The notes under the pieces: model-generated
Database searches by the model: none
The model's input: the letters and a program-made list of their open reading frames with translations, nothing else
What the model was told of the DNA's origin: nothing
DNA from: [Eubacterium] eligens ATCC 27750
GTDB taxonomy: Bacteria; Bacillota; Clostridia; Lachnospirales; Lachnospiraceae
Length of the DNA: 64,000 nucleotides
Direction of reading: 5' to 3'
NCBI RefSeq assembly: GCF_000146185.1
Contig: NC_012778.1
Coordinates: 144,001-208,000, forward strand
Shown here: positions 28,141 through 37,702 of the stretch, in pieces
Layout of the letters: each line of letters opens with the position of its first letter
How positions within the stretch are numbered: the first letter of the stretch is position 1
Position numbers and translations under genes: made by a program

Positions 28141-30129
28141 ATGTTTTCATTAAAGAAATTATTTAAGAAAGATACAATAAGTGAACAGGAAGTTGTTTCT
28201 CAGGATAGTGAGTATGAGATATTAGAGATTACAGAACTTTCTTTTATACAGACAGCAAAGATATGGCTTCAGAATTTTTTCAGGGTAAAGAAGCATGTTA
28301 TTATAACGGCTGTAAGTGGTGGTGCTGTTGTTGTGGCAGTTGCCGGAATAGTTATTACGGTGTCAGTTGTCAGTCGTATTGGGAAGCAGAAAAGTACTGA
28401 TGTTGCAGCAGCAATAGAAGATACATCAACACAGATGGAAACAGCAGAAGAAATGAAAGCACCAGTTTTGTCACTTTATCTGGAGGCGGTAGCAGATGAA
28501 AATACTATTACTGCAAGTGTGTATGGCGAAGATGGAGAGATTCTTTCAGGACATAATCTTGTATTTAACCTTTTAAGTGGAAGTAAAGAAGATAATGAAG
28601 AGCAGATTGAAAAACTGAAGTCTGCATATGCAGGACAGAATGTTGAGGATGTTGATAAGGAAGTTTATGAAGATGATGACAAGGATGGTACAGTTCTTAT
28701 GCCGGATCTTGAAACGGGAACATACACTTTGGTAGTGCAGGCTGAGGAAGGGTATAAGACTCCGGATGCAGCAGAAGCGACAGTTGAGACATTTGCAGTA
28801 ATGGATGACATTATGGAAAAGGTTGTGGCAGATTCAGCTGCTACACAGAAAGAGGATCCATCAAAGAACCGTTCTAATTCTTCACCTGCAGTTTCTGTAC
28901 CTGAAACAACAGCTTCAGCAGGGGAAGTCAATGTTACTGTTTTAAAGAAATCGGGTGACAATATAATCTATAAGATAACAGGCAGAAGTACAATGCAGCT
29001 TACGGACGATGAAGCTGCCAGATATACAGCTGGCCCTGTTTTAATAGATGATCATAGTGTGTCTGCATATTCAGGATACATATATGAAACAGGAAAGATT
29101 CAGATAACAGGAGGACAGGCAGATGTTGTAACAAAATTCCTTGTACCTGAGCGAAATATTAGTGCTGAAAATGTTGAGATGATTAATAATACAACAGTAT
29201 TTGCAGATAATCTTAAGGAAACTGCAGCAGGAACTAAAGAAACACAGAGTGAAACAAAGACAACAGGTGAGAGTACTAAATCAGAAGAAACTTCTAAAAC
29301 AGAAGAAACTACTAAGGGAGAAAATACTAAACCATCTGATAATCAGAGTATGGCAGCCAGAAAAAATTATGTCCTTCTTTCATTAGAAGCTGAGACAGAG
29401 ACTGTATATGCTGATGGATGGCAGAATATACAGGGGAAAACATATTATTTCAGAAATTCGCAGGCGGTTACGGGATGGAATCAGATTGACGCATTACAAT
29501 ATTATTTTAATGGAGACGGTTCGCTTGGCTCACATCTGGTAATAGATGTATCTACTTATAACGGAGATATTGACTGGAATCGCGTTAAGGCAGCAGGAAT
29601 TGACTATGCAATTATACGTGTAGGCTACAGGGGATATGAGACTGCAAGACTGGTAAAGGATAAACGATTTGATACAAACATGAGGAATGCAACAGCAGCA
29701 GGTGTCAAAGTTGGAGCCTATATTGTTACTCAGGCGGTTAATACTAATGAAGCTGTTGAAGAGGCAAGTTTTATTATATCTGCATGTAGTGGGTATAATG
29801 TATCTCTTCCGCTGGCAATAGATGTAGAGAGTGCAGGAAATGGAAGCGGAAGAGGAGATAAAATATCGGTTGCGGAAAGAACGGCTGTTATTAATGCATT
29901 TGTACAGACGATAAGGGGTGCCGGGTATTCGGCAATGGTATATGCTAATAAAGACTGGATGACTAACAGAATCAATGCAGGAGGACTTGCTTCTGGAAGT
30001 ACTGTATGGCTTGCACAGTATAGAAGCAGCTGCACTTATGGTGGAAGCTACCAGATGTGGCAGTTTACAGAGTCAGGTTCTATACCGGGCATTTCTGGAA
30101 ATGTAGATATGAGTGCATGGAAATATTAA
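28141..30129 (+). CDS. Membrane-anchored GH25 lysozyme with choline-binding-like motif
   Basis: A 662-residue protein. A cytoplasmic N-terminal tail of about 50 residues, one membrane segment (about 53-78), a beta domain (about 105-215) with a DGTVLMPDLETGTYTLVV strand pattern like SpaA/Cna-B modules, a Thr/Lys/Glu linker (about 360-405), one aromatic repeat (DGWQNIQGKTYYF, GWNQIDALQYYF), and a C-terminal GH25 domain (465-662) with IDVSTYNGDIDW and the catalytic-type AIDVES near 559. The GH25 domain sits at the end of the chain here, unlike the upstream paralogue. GGAGAAAA precedes the ATG. Confidence 0.92.
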   Translation: MFSLKKLFKKDTISEQEVVSQDSEYEILEITELSFIQTAKIWLQNFFRVKKHVIITAVSGGAVVVAVAGIVITVSVVSRIGKQKSTDVAAAIEDTSTQMETAEEMKAPVLSLYLEAVADENTITASVYGEDGEILSGHNLVFNLLSGSKEDNEEQIEKLKSAYAGQNVEDVDKEVYEDDDKDGTVLMPDLETGTYTLVVQAEEGYKTPDAAEATVETFAVMDDIMEKVVADSAATQKEDPSKNRSNSSPAVSVPETTASAGEVNVTVLKKSGDNIIYKITGRSTMQLTDDEAARYTAGPVLIDDHSVSAYSGYIYETGKIQITGGQADVVTKFLVPERNISAENVEMINNTTVFADNLKETAAGTKETQSETKTTGESTKSEETSKTEETTKGENTKPSDNQSMAARKNYVLLSLEAETETVYADGWQNIQGKTYYFRNSQAVTGWNQIDALQYYFNGDGSLGSHLVIDVSTYNGDIDWNRVKAAGIDYAIIRVGYRGYETARLVKDKRFDTNMRNATAAGVKVGAYIVTQAVNTNEAVEEASFIISACSGYNVSLPLAIDVESAGNGSGRGDKISVAERTAVINAFVQTIRGAGYSAMVYANKDWMTNRINAGGLASGSTVWLAQYRSSCTYGGSYQMWQFTESGSIPGISGNVDMSAWKY

Positions 30130-30133
30130 AAAG

Positions 30134-30162
30134 GTGACAATTCTTTAACATAGTGATATAAT
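30134..30162 (+). promoter_or_regulatory. Candidate promoter of the sigma-like membrane protein gene
   Basis: GTGACA (30134-30139), 17-bp spacer, perfect TATAAT (30157-30162), about 50 bp before the start codon. Confidence 0.6.
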
Positions 30163-30214
30163 TATACGAAGTGTTTATTTAAATGGATAAATATATGCAG
30201 AAATGAGGAGTAAT

Positions 30215-31666
30215 ATGAGTAAGAATGATGAACAGTTAGTTAAGCTTATTAAAGATGTTGTTTCTGGTAATCAGGATAAGGAAGTATTCTGCAAGGAATT
30301 TTATAAGGAAGTATATGCACTTGTATACCCGGTATTTGGAGATAATAGCAAGAAAGTAACTAGCAGGGCATTTATTTATTTATGTAATAATATTGATAAA
30401 ATTGATGTTAGTAAAAATATACACAGGCAGGTAGCAACACTTGTATCTGCATTTATGTTTGGACTGATTGACAAGAATACAATTAAAAATAATGTGACCG
30501 GATTAGAATATGAATTTAATAGGATTAAGGAAGATGCTGAATTATATAATATTATCAGAGATAATGTTAAAATGTTCAGAAATCCGGCAGATTATGATAA
30601 TACCAGTGAAGCTATCAGAAGTTTATCCAGAGTACAGACAATCCTTCTTGAACTTTACGGATATGAAATGCATTCTGTTGATGAAATAGAAGAACTGCTT
30701 GATGTAGACAGTGCATTTATATGTGAATTAATTGTTAAGACAAAAGCACAGATGCTTGGTGTTGAACTTGAGACAGAAGAATCAGAATATGAAGAAGAGA
30801 ATGGCTCTGATGATGAGTATGAGGCTGACAGATATGAAACGGAAGATGGTGCCCAGCCTGATGCATTGTATTATGAGTCTGAAGAAACAGACGACGACTC
30901 AGAGCCGGAAGATGATGAAAAGTCATATTTTGAAGATGATGATATAGAAGATGATAGTGATGAACATCCATTCAGAAGAACAAAGGCGGATCGTAGCGCT
31001 GCAATGAGAAGAGCAGATGCATCAAATCCTGTTGTGAGAAAGCTGGCAGGAGTTGTAGGAAAATTGTTTCCGTCATTATCGCAAGCTGCAAGAAGAATTG
31101 TGGTTTATGTAGCTGGAGGCGTTATATTATTTGCAATAGTTTTATGTGTATTTTTATCGGCTGTATTATCAGGTGATTCTAAAACAGCTGCTAAGAAGAA
31201 TAATAATTCAAACAATACAAGGGTTACAACAGCTGAAACAACAACATCTAAGGAAAAGGTAACTCAGGCTAAAGCTACGAAGAAAGCAGATGATACAACA
31301 GCAGCTGATAATGAAGCTGTAAAGGAGACTACAAAGGCTGATGAGTCCACAGAAGAAAATACTAAGAGACCAAATAAAGCAACTATAAAAGATGCTGAGG
31401 AAGAGACTGTAGAAGATTCTGCAAGTGGCATAGATGATAATAATGGTGGAGAAGAGGAAAAGGACGAAAAAGAAACAGAGCCATCAACAGAGGCAACAGA
31501 AGCCACAACAAAGGTAACAGAGGAAACTGAAGCTACAGAAGAAACAACAAAAGCAACAGAAGCAACAAAAGCAACAGAAACAACAAAAGCAACAGACGAA
31601 ACAAAGACAACAGAAGCTGTTGATAATACAACTGTTGCGGCAGATGTTAATGCTAATAATAATTAA
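30215..31666 (+). CDS. Sigma-factor-like protein fused to a membrane segment and Thr/Lys/Glu-rich extracellular tail
   Basis: A 483-residue protein I cannot name. Residues 1-70 look like a sigma-70 region 2 fold (LVKLIKDVVSGNQDKEVFC, then FIYLCNNIDKID), and residues 128-180 like a region 4 helix-turn-helix (SLSRVQTILLELYGYEMHS, EIEELLDVD). An acidic stretch (about 185-260), one membrane segment (about 296-318) and a low-complexity tail of TTKATE-type repeats follow. GAGGAG lies 4 bp before ATG 30215. Sigma-like cytoplasmic part plus extracellular tail suggests a membrane-bound regulator, but the -10/-35 contact residues cannot be verified, so this is inference. Confidence 0.55.
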   Translation: MSKNDEQLVKLIKDVVSGNQDKEVFCKEFYKEVYALVYPVFGDNSKKVTSRAFIYLCNNIDKIDVSKNIHRQVATLVSAFMFGLIDKNTIKNNVTGLEYEFNRIKEDAELYNIIRDNVKMFRNPADYDNTSEAIRSLSRVQTILLELYGYEMHSVDEIEELLDVDSAFICELIVKTKAQMLGVELETEESEYEEENGSDDEYEADRYETEDGAQPDALYYESEETDDDSEPEDDEKSYFEDDDIEDDSDEHPFRRTKADRSAAMRRADASNPVVRKLAGVVGKLFPSLSQAARRIVVYVAGGVILFAIVLCVFLSAVLSGDSKTAAKKNNNSNNTRVTTAETTTSKEKVTQAKATKKADDTTAADNEAVKETTKADESTEENTKRPNKATIKDAEEETVEDSASGIDDNNGGEEEKDEKETEPSTEATEATTKVTEETEATEETTKATEATKATETTKATDETKTTEAVDNTTVAADVNANNN

Positions 31667-31719
31667 GTAAATCAGGAGTAAATAATACAGATACATAACA
31701 GGATTAAGGAAGGAATGCT

Positions 31720-34092
31720 ATGAAATGTGTAATTTTAGCCGGAGGTAGTGGTGATAGTTTATGGCCATTATCAAGAAGGCAGTTTCCAAAACAGTTTATG
31801 AAAATAAAAGAAGGCCGTTCCATATTACAGGAAACTGTAGTAAGGAATATGCCTTTCTGTGAGGAATTTATAATAGTTACCAATGAGAGCTATAAGAATA
31901 TTGTTAATGGACAGATGAAGGCATTTCAGAGTCTTAAGTACAGAGTTATCCTTGAGGGTACACCCAAGGGAACAGGAGCAGCTGTATTGTTAGGGACTAT
32001 GTTTGCCAACCCGTCAGAATTAGTTCTGGTTGTTAATTCGGACAACCTGATTGAGGGTGATGGTTATAAAGATTCAATAATTGAGGCTAAAGAATATGCA
32101 AAAGAAGGATATCTTGCTGTATTAGGCATTAAGCCGGAATCACAGTCATCCACTTATGGGTACATTCTCCGGGATAAAGAGAATGTTAAGAAGTTTATTG
32201 CAAGAATGGATTTCGATGAAGATGAGACAGAAGGTCTGCTTGGATATGATTATGATGAGGGATATCTGTGGAACAGTGGAATACTTGTATTCAGAGCAGG
32301 GGATATGACTAATGCTGCAAGACGCCTTGCATCAGAACTGTACACTACCTGTAAGACAGCTAAGAGAAAGGTGCCGGCAATCAGAAGGTCTGTCAGATTT
32401 TCGGAAACAGTTATGAAGTCTATGCCGCATGGCAGTATTGAAACACTTCTCCTTGAAAAATGTGATTCAATAAAAGTAGTTGAAGCACATTTTGAGTGGA
32501 TGGATGTCGGCAATGCCAGCGATTTAGCTGAATTTGGAAACAATATCAAGTCAGAATGTGTTATCAAGAATGACTGCGATAATGTTAATATTATAAATAA
32601 TGCACCAAAGAGGCTTGTTGTCGCCAATGATTTAAGAGATCTTGTAGTTGTTAATACAGATGATGCAACATATGTATCTTCTAAAAAGTCTGCTGATAAT
32701 ATTAAGCAGATTATGAAAGATAATATGGATACTTATGAAGCGTTTTTCGATTATAACAGGACTACTTATAAGGAATGGGGAATACAGGAGATACTTAATT
32801 ATTCACAGGGATATAAAGTCAGGAAACTTACTGTTTTTCCAGGAATGTCAATGTCTCTTCACCGGCATGAAAAGAGAACTGAGCATTGGTCAATAGTTGA
32901 AGGTATTGCTACAATTACTCTTGGTAATGAAACTGCTGATTATAACAAATATGAAAGTGTGTTCATTCCAGTGGGAACGAAACACAGGATTGCTAATAAG
33001 ACAGACAAGAATGTGGTAGTAATAGAGGTTGGTATTGGAGATAATATATCAGATACAGATCTTGTTAAGATATATAATAAGGATAATCCACAGGCATCTG
33101 CTAATTATGTAAGACTGGATAAGAGTCCTATTGCGAAGCTTGAACCTGCATTTAAGGATAATCTGTGGGGTGGAACCAAGATTCGTGATGTATATGGCAA
33201 GAAATGTGATTATGATGTCATCGGTGAGAGCTGGGAACTTTCAGCTCATCCTGATGGTCAGAGCCGTATAGCTGATGGAAGATATAAAGGAATGCTCTTT
33301 AATGAGTACCTTAATATTATAGGAAAAGAAGCATTAGGCTGGAAATGTCAGGCACAGGACAGATTCCCTATCCTTATAAAATTCATAGATGCAAAGCAGG
33401 CACTTTCTATACAGATTCATCCTGATGATGAATATGCTCTTGAGAATGAGAATGAATATGGAAAGAATGAGATGTGGTATGTAGTGGACAGTGAACCGGG
33501 ATCATATCTGTACTGCGGGCTTTCAAGAGACGCATCTAAGGAAGAAATTCTTGAGAGAATTAATAATAATACAATCACAGACATACTTAATAAGATAGAG
33601 GTTAAAGCAGGCGATGTTGTTATGGTTAAGGCAGGAACAATCCATGCAATAGGCGCAGGTGTATTCATATGTGAGATACAGCAGAATTCTAACTGTACCT
33701 ACCGTATGTATGATTATGACAGAAGGGACAAGTTCGGTAATCCGAGAGAACTTCATGTAAAGAAAGCACTTGATGTTGTTGATAACCATAAATATGTCAA
33801 GGACAATAAGACAGAAGTTGTTATTGCAAGAAATGAACATTTCACAGAAGAAAGACTTGTCCAGTGCAAATACTTTGAAGTATATAAGTATGATGTCAAT
33901 GACGAAGCAAAGATTACTGTTGATGAGGCATCCTTTGTTTCTGTACTTTTCATTAACGGGTCAGGAACTATTGAAACTGATGATTATGAAAAGACTATGG
34001 AGTTTAAAGCAGGCGACAGTTTCTTTGTAAGTGCAGGCCTTCGTTCAATAATAGTTAAGGGACAGGCAACCATGGTTGTTACCAGAGTATAA
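31720..34092 (+). CDS. Trifunctional fusion: mannose-1-phosphate guanylyltransferase, type II cupin PMI, class I mannose-6-phosphate isomerase
   Basis: A 790-residue fusion. Residues 1-330 are a GDP-mannose pyrophosphorylase nucleotidyltransferase (CVILAGGSGDSLWPLSRRQFPKQF). Residues about 345-455 are the ManC-type cupin (KEWGIQEIL, LHRHEKRTEHW). Residues about 465-790 are a ManA-type class I isomerase (KDNLWGGTKI, ESWELSAHPDGQS, QIHPDDEYA, AGTIHAIG). Together they would turn fructose-6-P into mannose-6-P and mannose-1-P into GDP-mannose; a phosphomannomutase step is still needed, possibly by a GlmM-like mutase. AAGGAAGG precedes the ATG. One continuous frame, no sign of an assembly error. 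Confidence 0.9.
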   Translation: MKCVILAGGSGDSLWPLSRRQFPKQFMKIKEGRSILQETVVRNMPFCEEFIIVTNESYKNIVNGQMKAFQSLKYRVILEGTPKGTGAAVLLGTMFANPSELVLVVNSDNLIEGDGYKDSIIEAKEYAKEGYLAVLGIKPESQSSTYGYILRDKENVKKFIARMDFDEDETEGLLGYDYDEGYLWNSGILVFRAGDMTNAARRLASELYTTCKTAKRKVPAIRRSVRFSETVMKSMPHGSIETLLLEKCDSIKVVEAHFEWMDVGNASDLAEFGNNIKSECVIKNDCDNVNIINNAPKRLVVANDLRDLVVVNTDDATYVSSKKSADNIKQIMKDNMDTYEAFFDYNRTTYKEWGIQEILNYSQGYKVRKLTVFPGMSMSLHRHEKRTEHWSIVEGIATITLGNETADYNKYESVFIPVGTKHRIANKTDKNVVVIEVGIGDNISDTDLVKIYNKDNPQASANYVRLDKSPIAKLEPAFKDNLWGGTKIRDVYGKKCDYDVIGESWELSAHPDGQSRIADGRYKGMLFNEYLNIIGKEALGWKCQAQDRFPILIKFIDAKQALSIQIHPDDEYALENENEYGKNEMWYVVDSEPGSYLYCGLSRDASKEEILERINNNTITDILNKIEVKAGDVVMVKAGTIHAIGAGVFICEIQQNSNCTYRMYDYDRRDKFGNPRELHVKKALDVVDNHKYVKDNKTEVVIARNEHFTEERLVQCKYFEVYKYDVNDEAKITVDEASFVSVLFINGSGTIETDDYEKTMEFKAGDSFFVSAGLRSIIVKGQATMVVTRV

Positions 34093-34100
34093 AAAAATGT

Positions 34101-34128
34101 TTTACTTTGTCGTATATTGATGTATAAT
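34101..34128 (+). promoter_or_regulatory. Candidate promoter of the GT2 gene at 34163
   Basis: TTTACT (34101-34106), 16-bp spacer, TATAAT (34123-34128). The -35 box is weak; the -10 box is perfect. Confidence 0.4.
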
Positions 34129-34162
34129 GACGAGAGAATTCTTTTTAAAGGAGAGTATAATA

Positions 34163-34909
34163 ATGTTATCAGTAGTAATACCAACATTTAATGAAAGCAA
34201 GAACATCAGAAATCTTGTAGCACAGATTGATGTTGCTTTGAAGGGTGTTGATTATGAAATTGTCTTTGTTGATGACAGTAAGGACAATACACCTGATGTA
34301 ATTACGGAAGTTGCTAAGGAATATCCACAGGTGAGAATGGAACACAGAAAGAATGGTACAGGATTAGCAACTGCTGTTCTCGATGGTTTTAAGCTTGCAA
34401 AGGGAGAATATATGGCATGTATGGATGCTGATTTACAGCACCCGCCAATCGTTCTTAAATATATGTATAAGGCTATGGAAAGTGGTGCAGATTTCTGTAT
34501 ACCTAGCCGACTTATTCCGGGTGGAGATGATGGCGGACTTAACTGGTACAGAAAGTTCGTATCTGGAACAGCAAGAAAGATAGGACAGGTTATGTTGCCT
34601 TGCCTTAGAAAGATATCAGATCCTACAAGCGGACTCTTTATGTTCAGAAGAGAAGTTATTGAGAATGCTGACCTTCAGCCAATCGGATGGAAAATTATGG
34701 TTGAGGTTCTTGCAATGGGTACATACAGCAAGGTTGTAGAAATCCCATATAAATTCCAGCAGAGAACAGAAGGTGAATCAAAGCTTTCAGGAAAGGTTAC
34801 ATTAGAGTACTTAAAGCAGCTTAAGAATCTCAGAAAGAGATACAATAAGAGCAACAGGTACGAGGTTGAAATATGGTCAACTGAGCGTATGATGAAAGGC
34901 GACAAATAA
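34163..34909 (+). CDS. GT2 polyprenyl-phosphate mannosyltransferase-like (DPM1-type)
   Basis: A 248-residue GT-A enzyme resembling dolichyl-phosphate mannose synthase: LSVVIPTFNESKNIRNLV, VFVDDSKDNTPDV, ATAVLDGFKLAKGEY, MDADLQHPP (DXD), ISDPTSGLFMFRR and the late QRTEGESKLS. It would transfer mannose from GDP-mannose to undecaprenyl phosphate, and the GDP-mannose-making fusion lies immediately upstream, which supports this. The ATG at 34163 has AAAGGAG nine bases upstream. No membrane segments are seen at the C-terminus, so it belongs to the soluble DPM1 type. Confidence 0.88.
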   Translation: MLSVVIPTFNESKNIRNLVAQIDVALKGVDYEIVFVDDSKDNTPDVITEVAKEYPQVRMEHRKNGTGLATAVLDGFKLAKGEYMACMDADLQHPPIVLKYMYKAMESGADFCIPSRLIPGGDDGGLNWYRKFVSGTARKIGQVMLPCLRKISDPTSGLFMFRREVIENADLQPIGWKIMVEVLAMGTYSKVVEIPYKFQQRTEGESKLSGKVTLEYLKQLKNLRKRYNKSNRYEVEIWSTERMMKGDK

Positions 34910-34932
34910 TATCGTAACACAAGACATATAAT

Positions 34933-34970
34933 AAGCCACAGAACGACATGTTATATGAAGTTTTGTGGCT
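34933..34970 (+). terminator. Hairpin between the GT2 gene and galE
   Basis: Stem AGCCACAGAAC / GTTTTGTGGCT with one G-U pair, 16-nt loop, followed by ATATTAGTAT, not a clean T tract. A weak terminator or processing hairpin. Confidence 0.5.
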
Positions 34971-35000
34971 ATATTAGTATAGAACATAAAGGAGATAATA

Positions 35001-36017
35001 ATGGCAATATTAGTTACAGGCGGAGCAGGCTTTATTGGAAGCCACACAGTAGTAGAACTTCAGAATGCGGGTTATGATGTTGTAGTAGTTGATAATCTTG
35101 TAAATTCAAGCAGAAAGTCTTTAGACAGAGTTGAGAAGATTACAGGAAAGAAAGCCACATTTTATGAGGCAGACATTAATGACGCTGCAGCATTAAATGA
35201 GATATTTGAGAAAGAAAGTATCGATAGTGTTATACATTTTGCAGGACTTAAGGCAGTAGGTGAGTCAGTAGCCAAGCCGCTTGAGTATTATATGAATAAT
35301 ATATCCGGTTCACTTACACTTTTTGATGTTATGAGAAATCATGGTGTTAAGAATATTATATTCTCATCTTCAGCTACAGTTTATGGAGATCCTGCATTTG
35401 TACCTATTACAGAGGAATGCCCTAAGGGTGAGATTACTAATCCTTATGGCAAGACTAAGGGAATGCTTGAGGAGATTCTTACAGATATCCAGAAGGCTGA
35501 CCCGGAATGGAATGTAATTCTTTTAAGATACTTTAACCCAATTGGAGCACATGAGAGCGGAACAATAGGAGAGAATCCTAACGGAGTTCCTAATAATCTT
35601 ATGCCATATATAACACAGGTTGCTGTTGGAAAGTTAAAGGAGCTTGGTGTATTTGGTAATGATTATGATACTCATGATGGAACAGGTGTAAGAGATTATA
35701 TCCATGTGGTTGACCTTGCACTTGGACATGTTAAGGCTATAGAAAAGCTTAATGATAATCCGGGAATTGCAATATATAATCTTGGAACAGGCAATGGATA
35801 TTCAGTGCTTGATATAGTAAAGAATTTTGAGGCTGCTACGGGAATACATATACCATATGTAATTAAGGCAAGAAGACCAGGTGATATCGCAACATGCTAC
35901 TGTGACGCAGGTAAGGCAGAGAGAGAGCTTCACTGGAAAGCAGAGCGAGATTTAAAGACTATGTGTGCTGATTCATGGAGATGGCAGAAGAATAATCCTA
36001 ACGGATATGATGATTAA
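35001..36017 (+). CDS. galE: UDP-glucose 4-epimerase
   Basis: A 338-residue short-chain dehydrogenase-type epimerase, NAD-bound and cytosolic, interconverting UDP-glucose and UDP-galactose. Seen: [25 protein letters not shown], the [10 protein letters not shown] motif, SSSATVYG and the catalytic YGKTKG (YxxxK), and [16 protein letters not shown]. Length is the usual one. AAAGGAG lies nine bases before the ATG. It supplies UDP-galactose to the mutase Glf and so to the galactofuranose polymer. Ten bases separate it from glmM, so the two are cotranscribed. Confidence 0.96.
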   Translation: MAILVTGGAGFIGSHTVVELQNAGYDVVVVDNLVNSSRKSLDRVEKITGKKATFYEADINDAAALNEIFEKESIDSVIHFAGLKAVGESVAKPLEYYMNNISGSLTLFDVMRNHGVKNIIFSSSATVYGDPAFVPITEECPKGEITNPYGKTKGMLEEILTDIQKADPEWNVILLRYFNPIGAHESGTIGENPNGVPNNLMPYITQVAVGKLKELGVFGNDYDTHDGTGVRDYIHVVDLALGHVKAIEKLNDNPGIAIYNLGTGNGYSVLDIVKNFEAATGIHIPYVIKARRPGDIATCYCDAGKAERELHWKAERDLKTMCADSWRWQKNNPNGYDD

Positions 36018-36027
36018 GGAGTAGACA

Positions 36028-37380
36028 ATGGGTAAGTATTTTGGAACTGACGGATTCAGAGGAGAAGCAAATGTAACTCTTACAGTTGACCATGCATTTA
36101 AGGTGGGAAGATTCTTAGGCTGGTATTATGGAAAGAATCATGAGGATGGTAAGGCAAAGATTGTTATTGGTAAGGATACAAGAAGAAGCAGTTATATGTT
36201 TGAGTATTCTTTAGTTGCCGGACTTACAGCTTCAGGAGCAAATGCATATCTTCTTCATGTTACAACTACACCAAGTGTTTCTTATGTAGCAAGAACAGAA
36301 GATTTTGATTGTGGAATTATGATATCTGCAAGCCATAATCCTTTCTACGATAACGGAATTAAGCTTATTAATGCCGCAGGTGAGAAGATGAAAGAGGATG
36401 TTATCGCTGAAATCGAGAAGTACCTTGATGGTGAGCTTGGAGAAATTCCATACGCAACACGAGAAAACATTGGATGTACAGTTGATTACACAGCAGGTCG
36501 TAACAGATATATGGGATATCTTATGAGTCTTGCAATTTATTCATTCAAAGGAATAAGAGTAGGTCTTGATGCTTCTAATGGTAGTGCATGGACACTTGCA
36601 AAAGCTGTATTTGACGCACTTGGAGCTAAGACATATGTTATAAATGCTGCTCCGGACGGAACTAATATTAATGCAAACTGCGGTTCTACACATATTGAAG
36701 GACTTCAGGATTTAGTAAGGAGAGAGCATCTTGATGTAGGATTTGCGTTTGACGGTGATGCTGACAGATGTCTGTGTGTAGATGAGAAGGGCGAGGTCAT
36801 AACAGGTGACCATATTCTATATATCTATGGATGTTATATGAAGGATAGAGATAAGCTTGTCGGAAACAAGGTTGTAACAACAGTAATGTCTAACTTCGGA
36901 CTTTACAAAGCATTTGATGCAGTAGGAATTGAGTACGAAAAGACTAAGGTTGGCGATAAGTATGTATATGAGTGTATGTCAGAGAACGGCTACCGTATAG
37001 GTGGAGAGCAGTCAGGACACATCATATTCTCTAAATATGCAACAACAGGTGATGGAATTATCACAGCCCTTAAGATGATGGAGGTTATGCTTGCAAAGAA
37101 GAAGACATTGTCAGAGCTTGCAGCACCACTTGTTATATATCCACAGGTTCTTAAGAATATCAGGGTTACAGATAAGACACAGGCACAGGACGACGCAGAT
37201 GTTAAGGCTGCAGTTGAGGCAGTTGCCAATGCACTTGGCACAGATGGAAGAATACTCGTACGCGAAAGCGGAACAGAACCTGTTGTCCGTGTAATGGTTG
37301 AGGCAGGAAGCACAGAAGAGTGCGAGAAATATGTCGATCAGGTAATAGATGTCATTAAAAGTAAAGGGTATGCAGTGTAA
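36028..37380 (+). CDS. glmM: Phosphoglucosamine mutase
   Basis: A 450-residue alpha-D-phosphohexomutase converting glucosamine-6-P to glucosamine-1-P for UDP-GlcNAc. Seen: YFGTDGFRGEAN at the N-terminus, the active serine in ISASHNPF (about residue 102), the metal loop DGDADRC, GGEQSGHI for sugar binding, and RESGTEPVVRVM for phosphate binding. The TDGFRGEAN start is the GlmM form and not the ManB form. AAGGAG precedes the ATG. It follows galE at 10 bp and is followed by a long palindromic element. Confidence 0.95.
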   Translation: MGKYFGTDGFRGEANVTLTVDHAFKVGRFLGWYYGKNHEDGKAKIVIGKDTRRSSYMFEYSLVAGLTASGANAYLLHVTTTPSVSYVARTEDFDCGIMISASHNPFYDNGIKLINAAGEKMKEDVIAEIEKYLDGELGEIPYATRENIGCTVDYTAGRNRYMGYLMSLAIYSFKGIRVGLDASNGSAWTLAKAVFDALGAKTYVINAAPDGTNINANCGSTHIEGLQDLVRREHLDVGFAFDGDADRCLCVDEKGEVITGDHILYIYGCYMKDRDKLVGNKVVTTVMSNFGLYKAFDAVGIEYEKTKVGDKYVYECMSENGYRIGGEQSGHIIFSKYATTGDGIITALKMMEVMLAKKKTLSELAAPLVIYPQVLKNIRVTDKTQAQDDADVKAAVEAVANALGTDGRILVRESGTEPVVRVMVEAGSTEECEKYVDQVIDVIKSKGYAV

Positions 37381-37410
37381 GGTTAAAAAATCTTACTATC
37401 TATTATTTAT

Positions 37411-37669
37411 GCTCATTCGGCATATGTATAACCAGCTCCCAGTGTCTGTCTGTGGCTTACGCTTGAATTATGACGAGCTGTGTAAGAGTTAATGCCGCTA
37501 TATACATAAGTTCAGTGTGTGAAAGCTCGTTCAAACGAAGTGCGTTTGCTTTCGCACACTGTAATAAACTTTGTAGATAGCGGCATTTACTCATACTAAG
37601 CGCAGGAATACTGAAAGTGTAAGCCATAGACGGACACTGGGAGCGTGCGTGTTCATATGGTGAGTGAAC
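37411..37669 (+). repeat. Large imperfect palindrome A (about 259 nt) after glmM
   Basis: Outer arms GCTCCCAGTGTC... (37435-37460) and its partner at 37619-37644 match at 24 of 26 positions. Arms extend outward to 37411 and 37669 (CATATG-centred pairing). Inside, ATGCCGCTAT (37492) pairs with ATAGCGGCAT (37577), and CAGTGTGTGAAAG with CTTTCGCACACTG. Two short core motifs, TACTAAGCGCA and GTGCGTTTGC, recur in the elements at 47375-48995. It starts about 30 bp after the glmM stop and has no convincing coding potential. Confidence 0.75.
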
Positions 37670-37702
37670 ACAAATCAAAACTTTATATGAATATTTTAAG
37701 TA

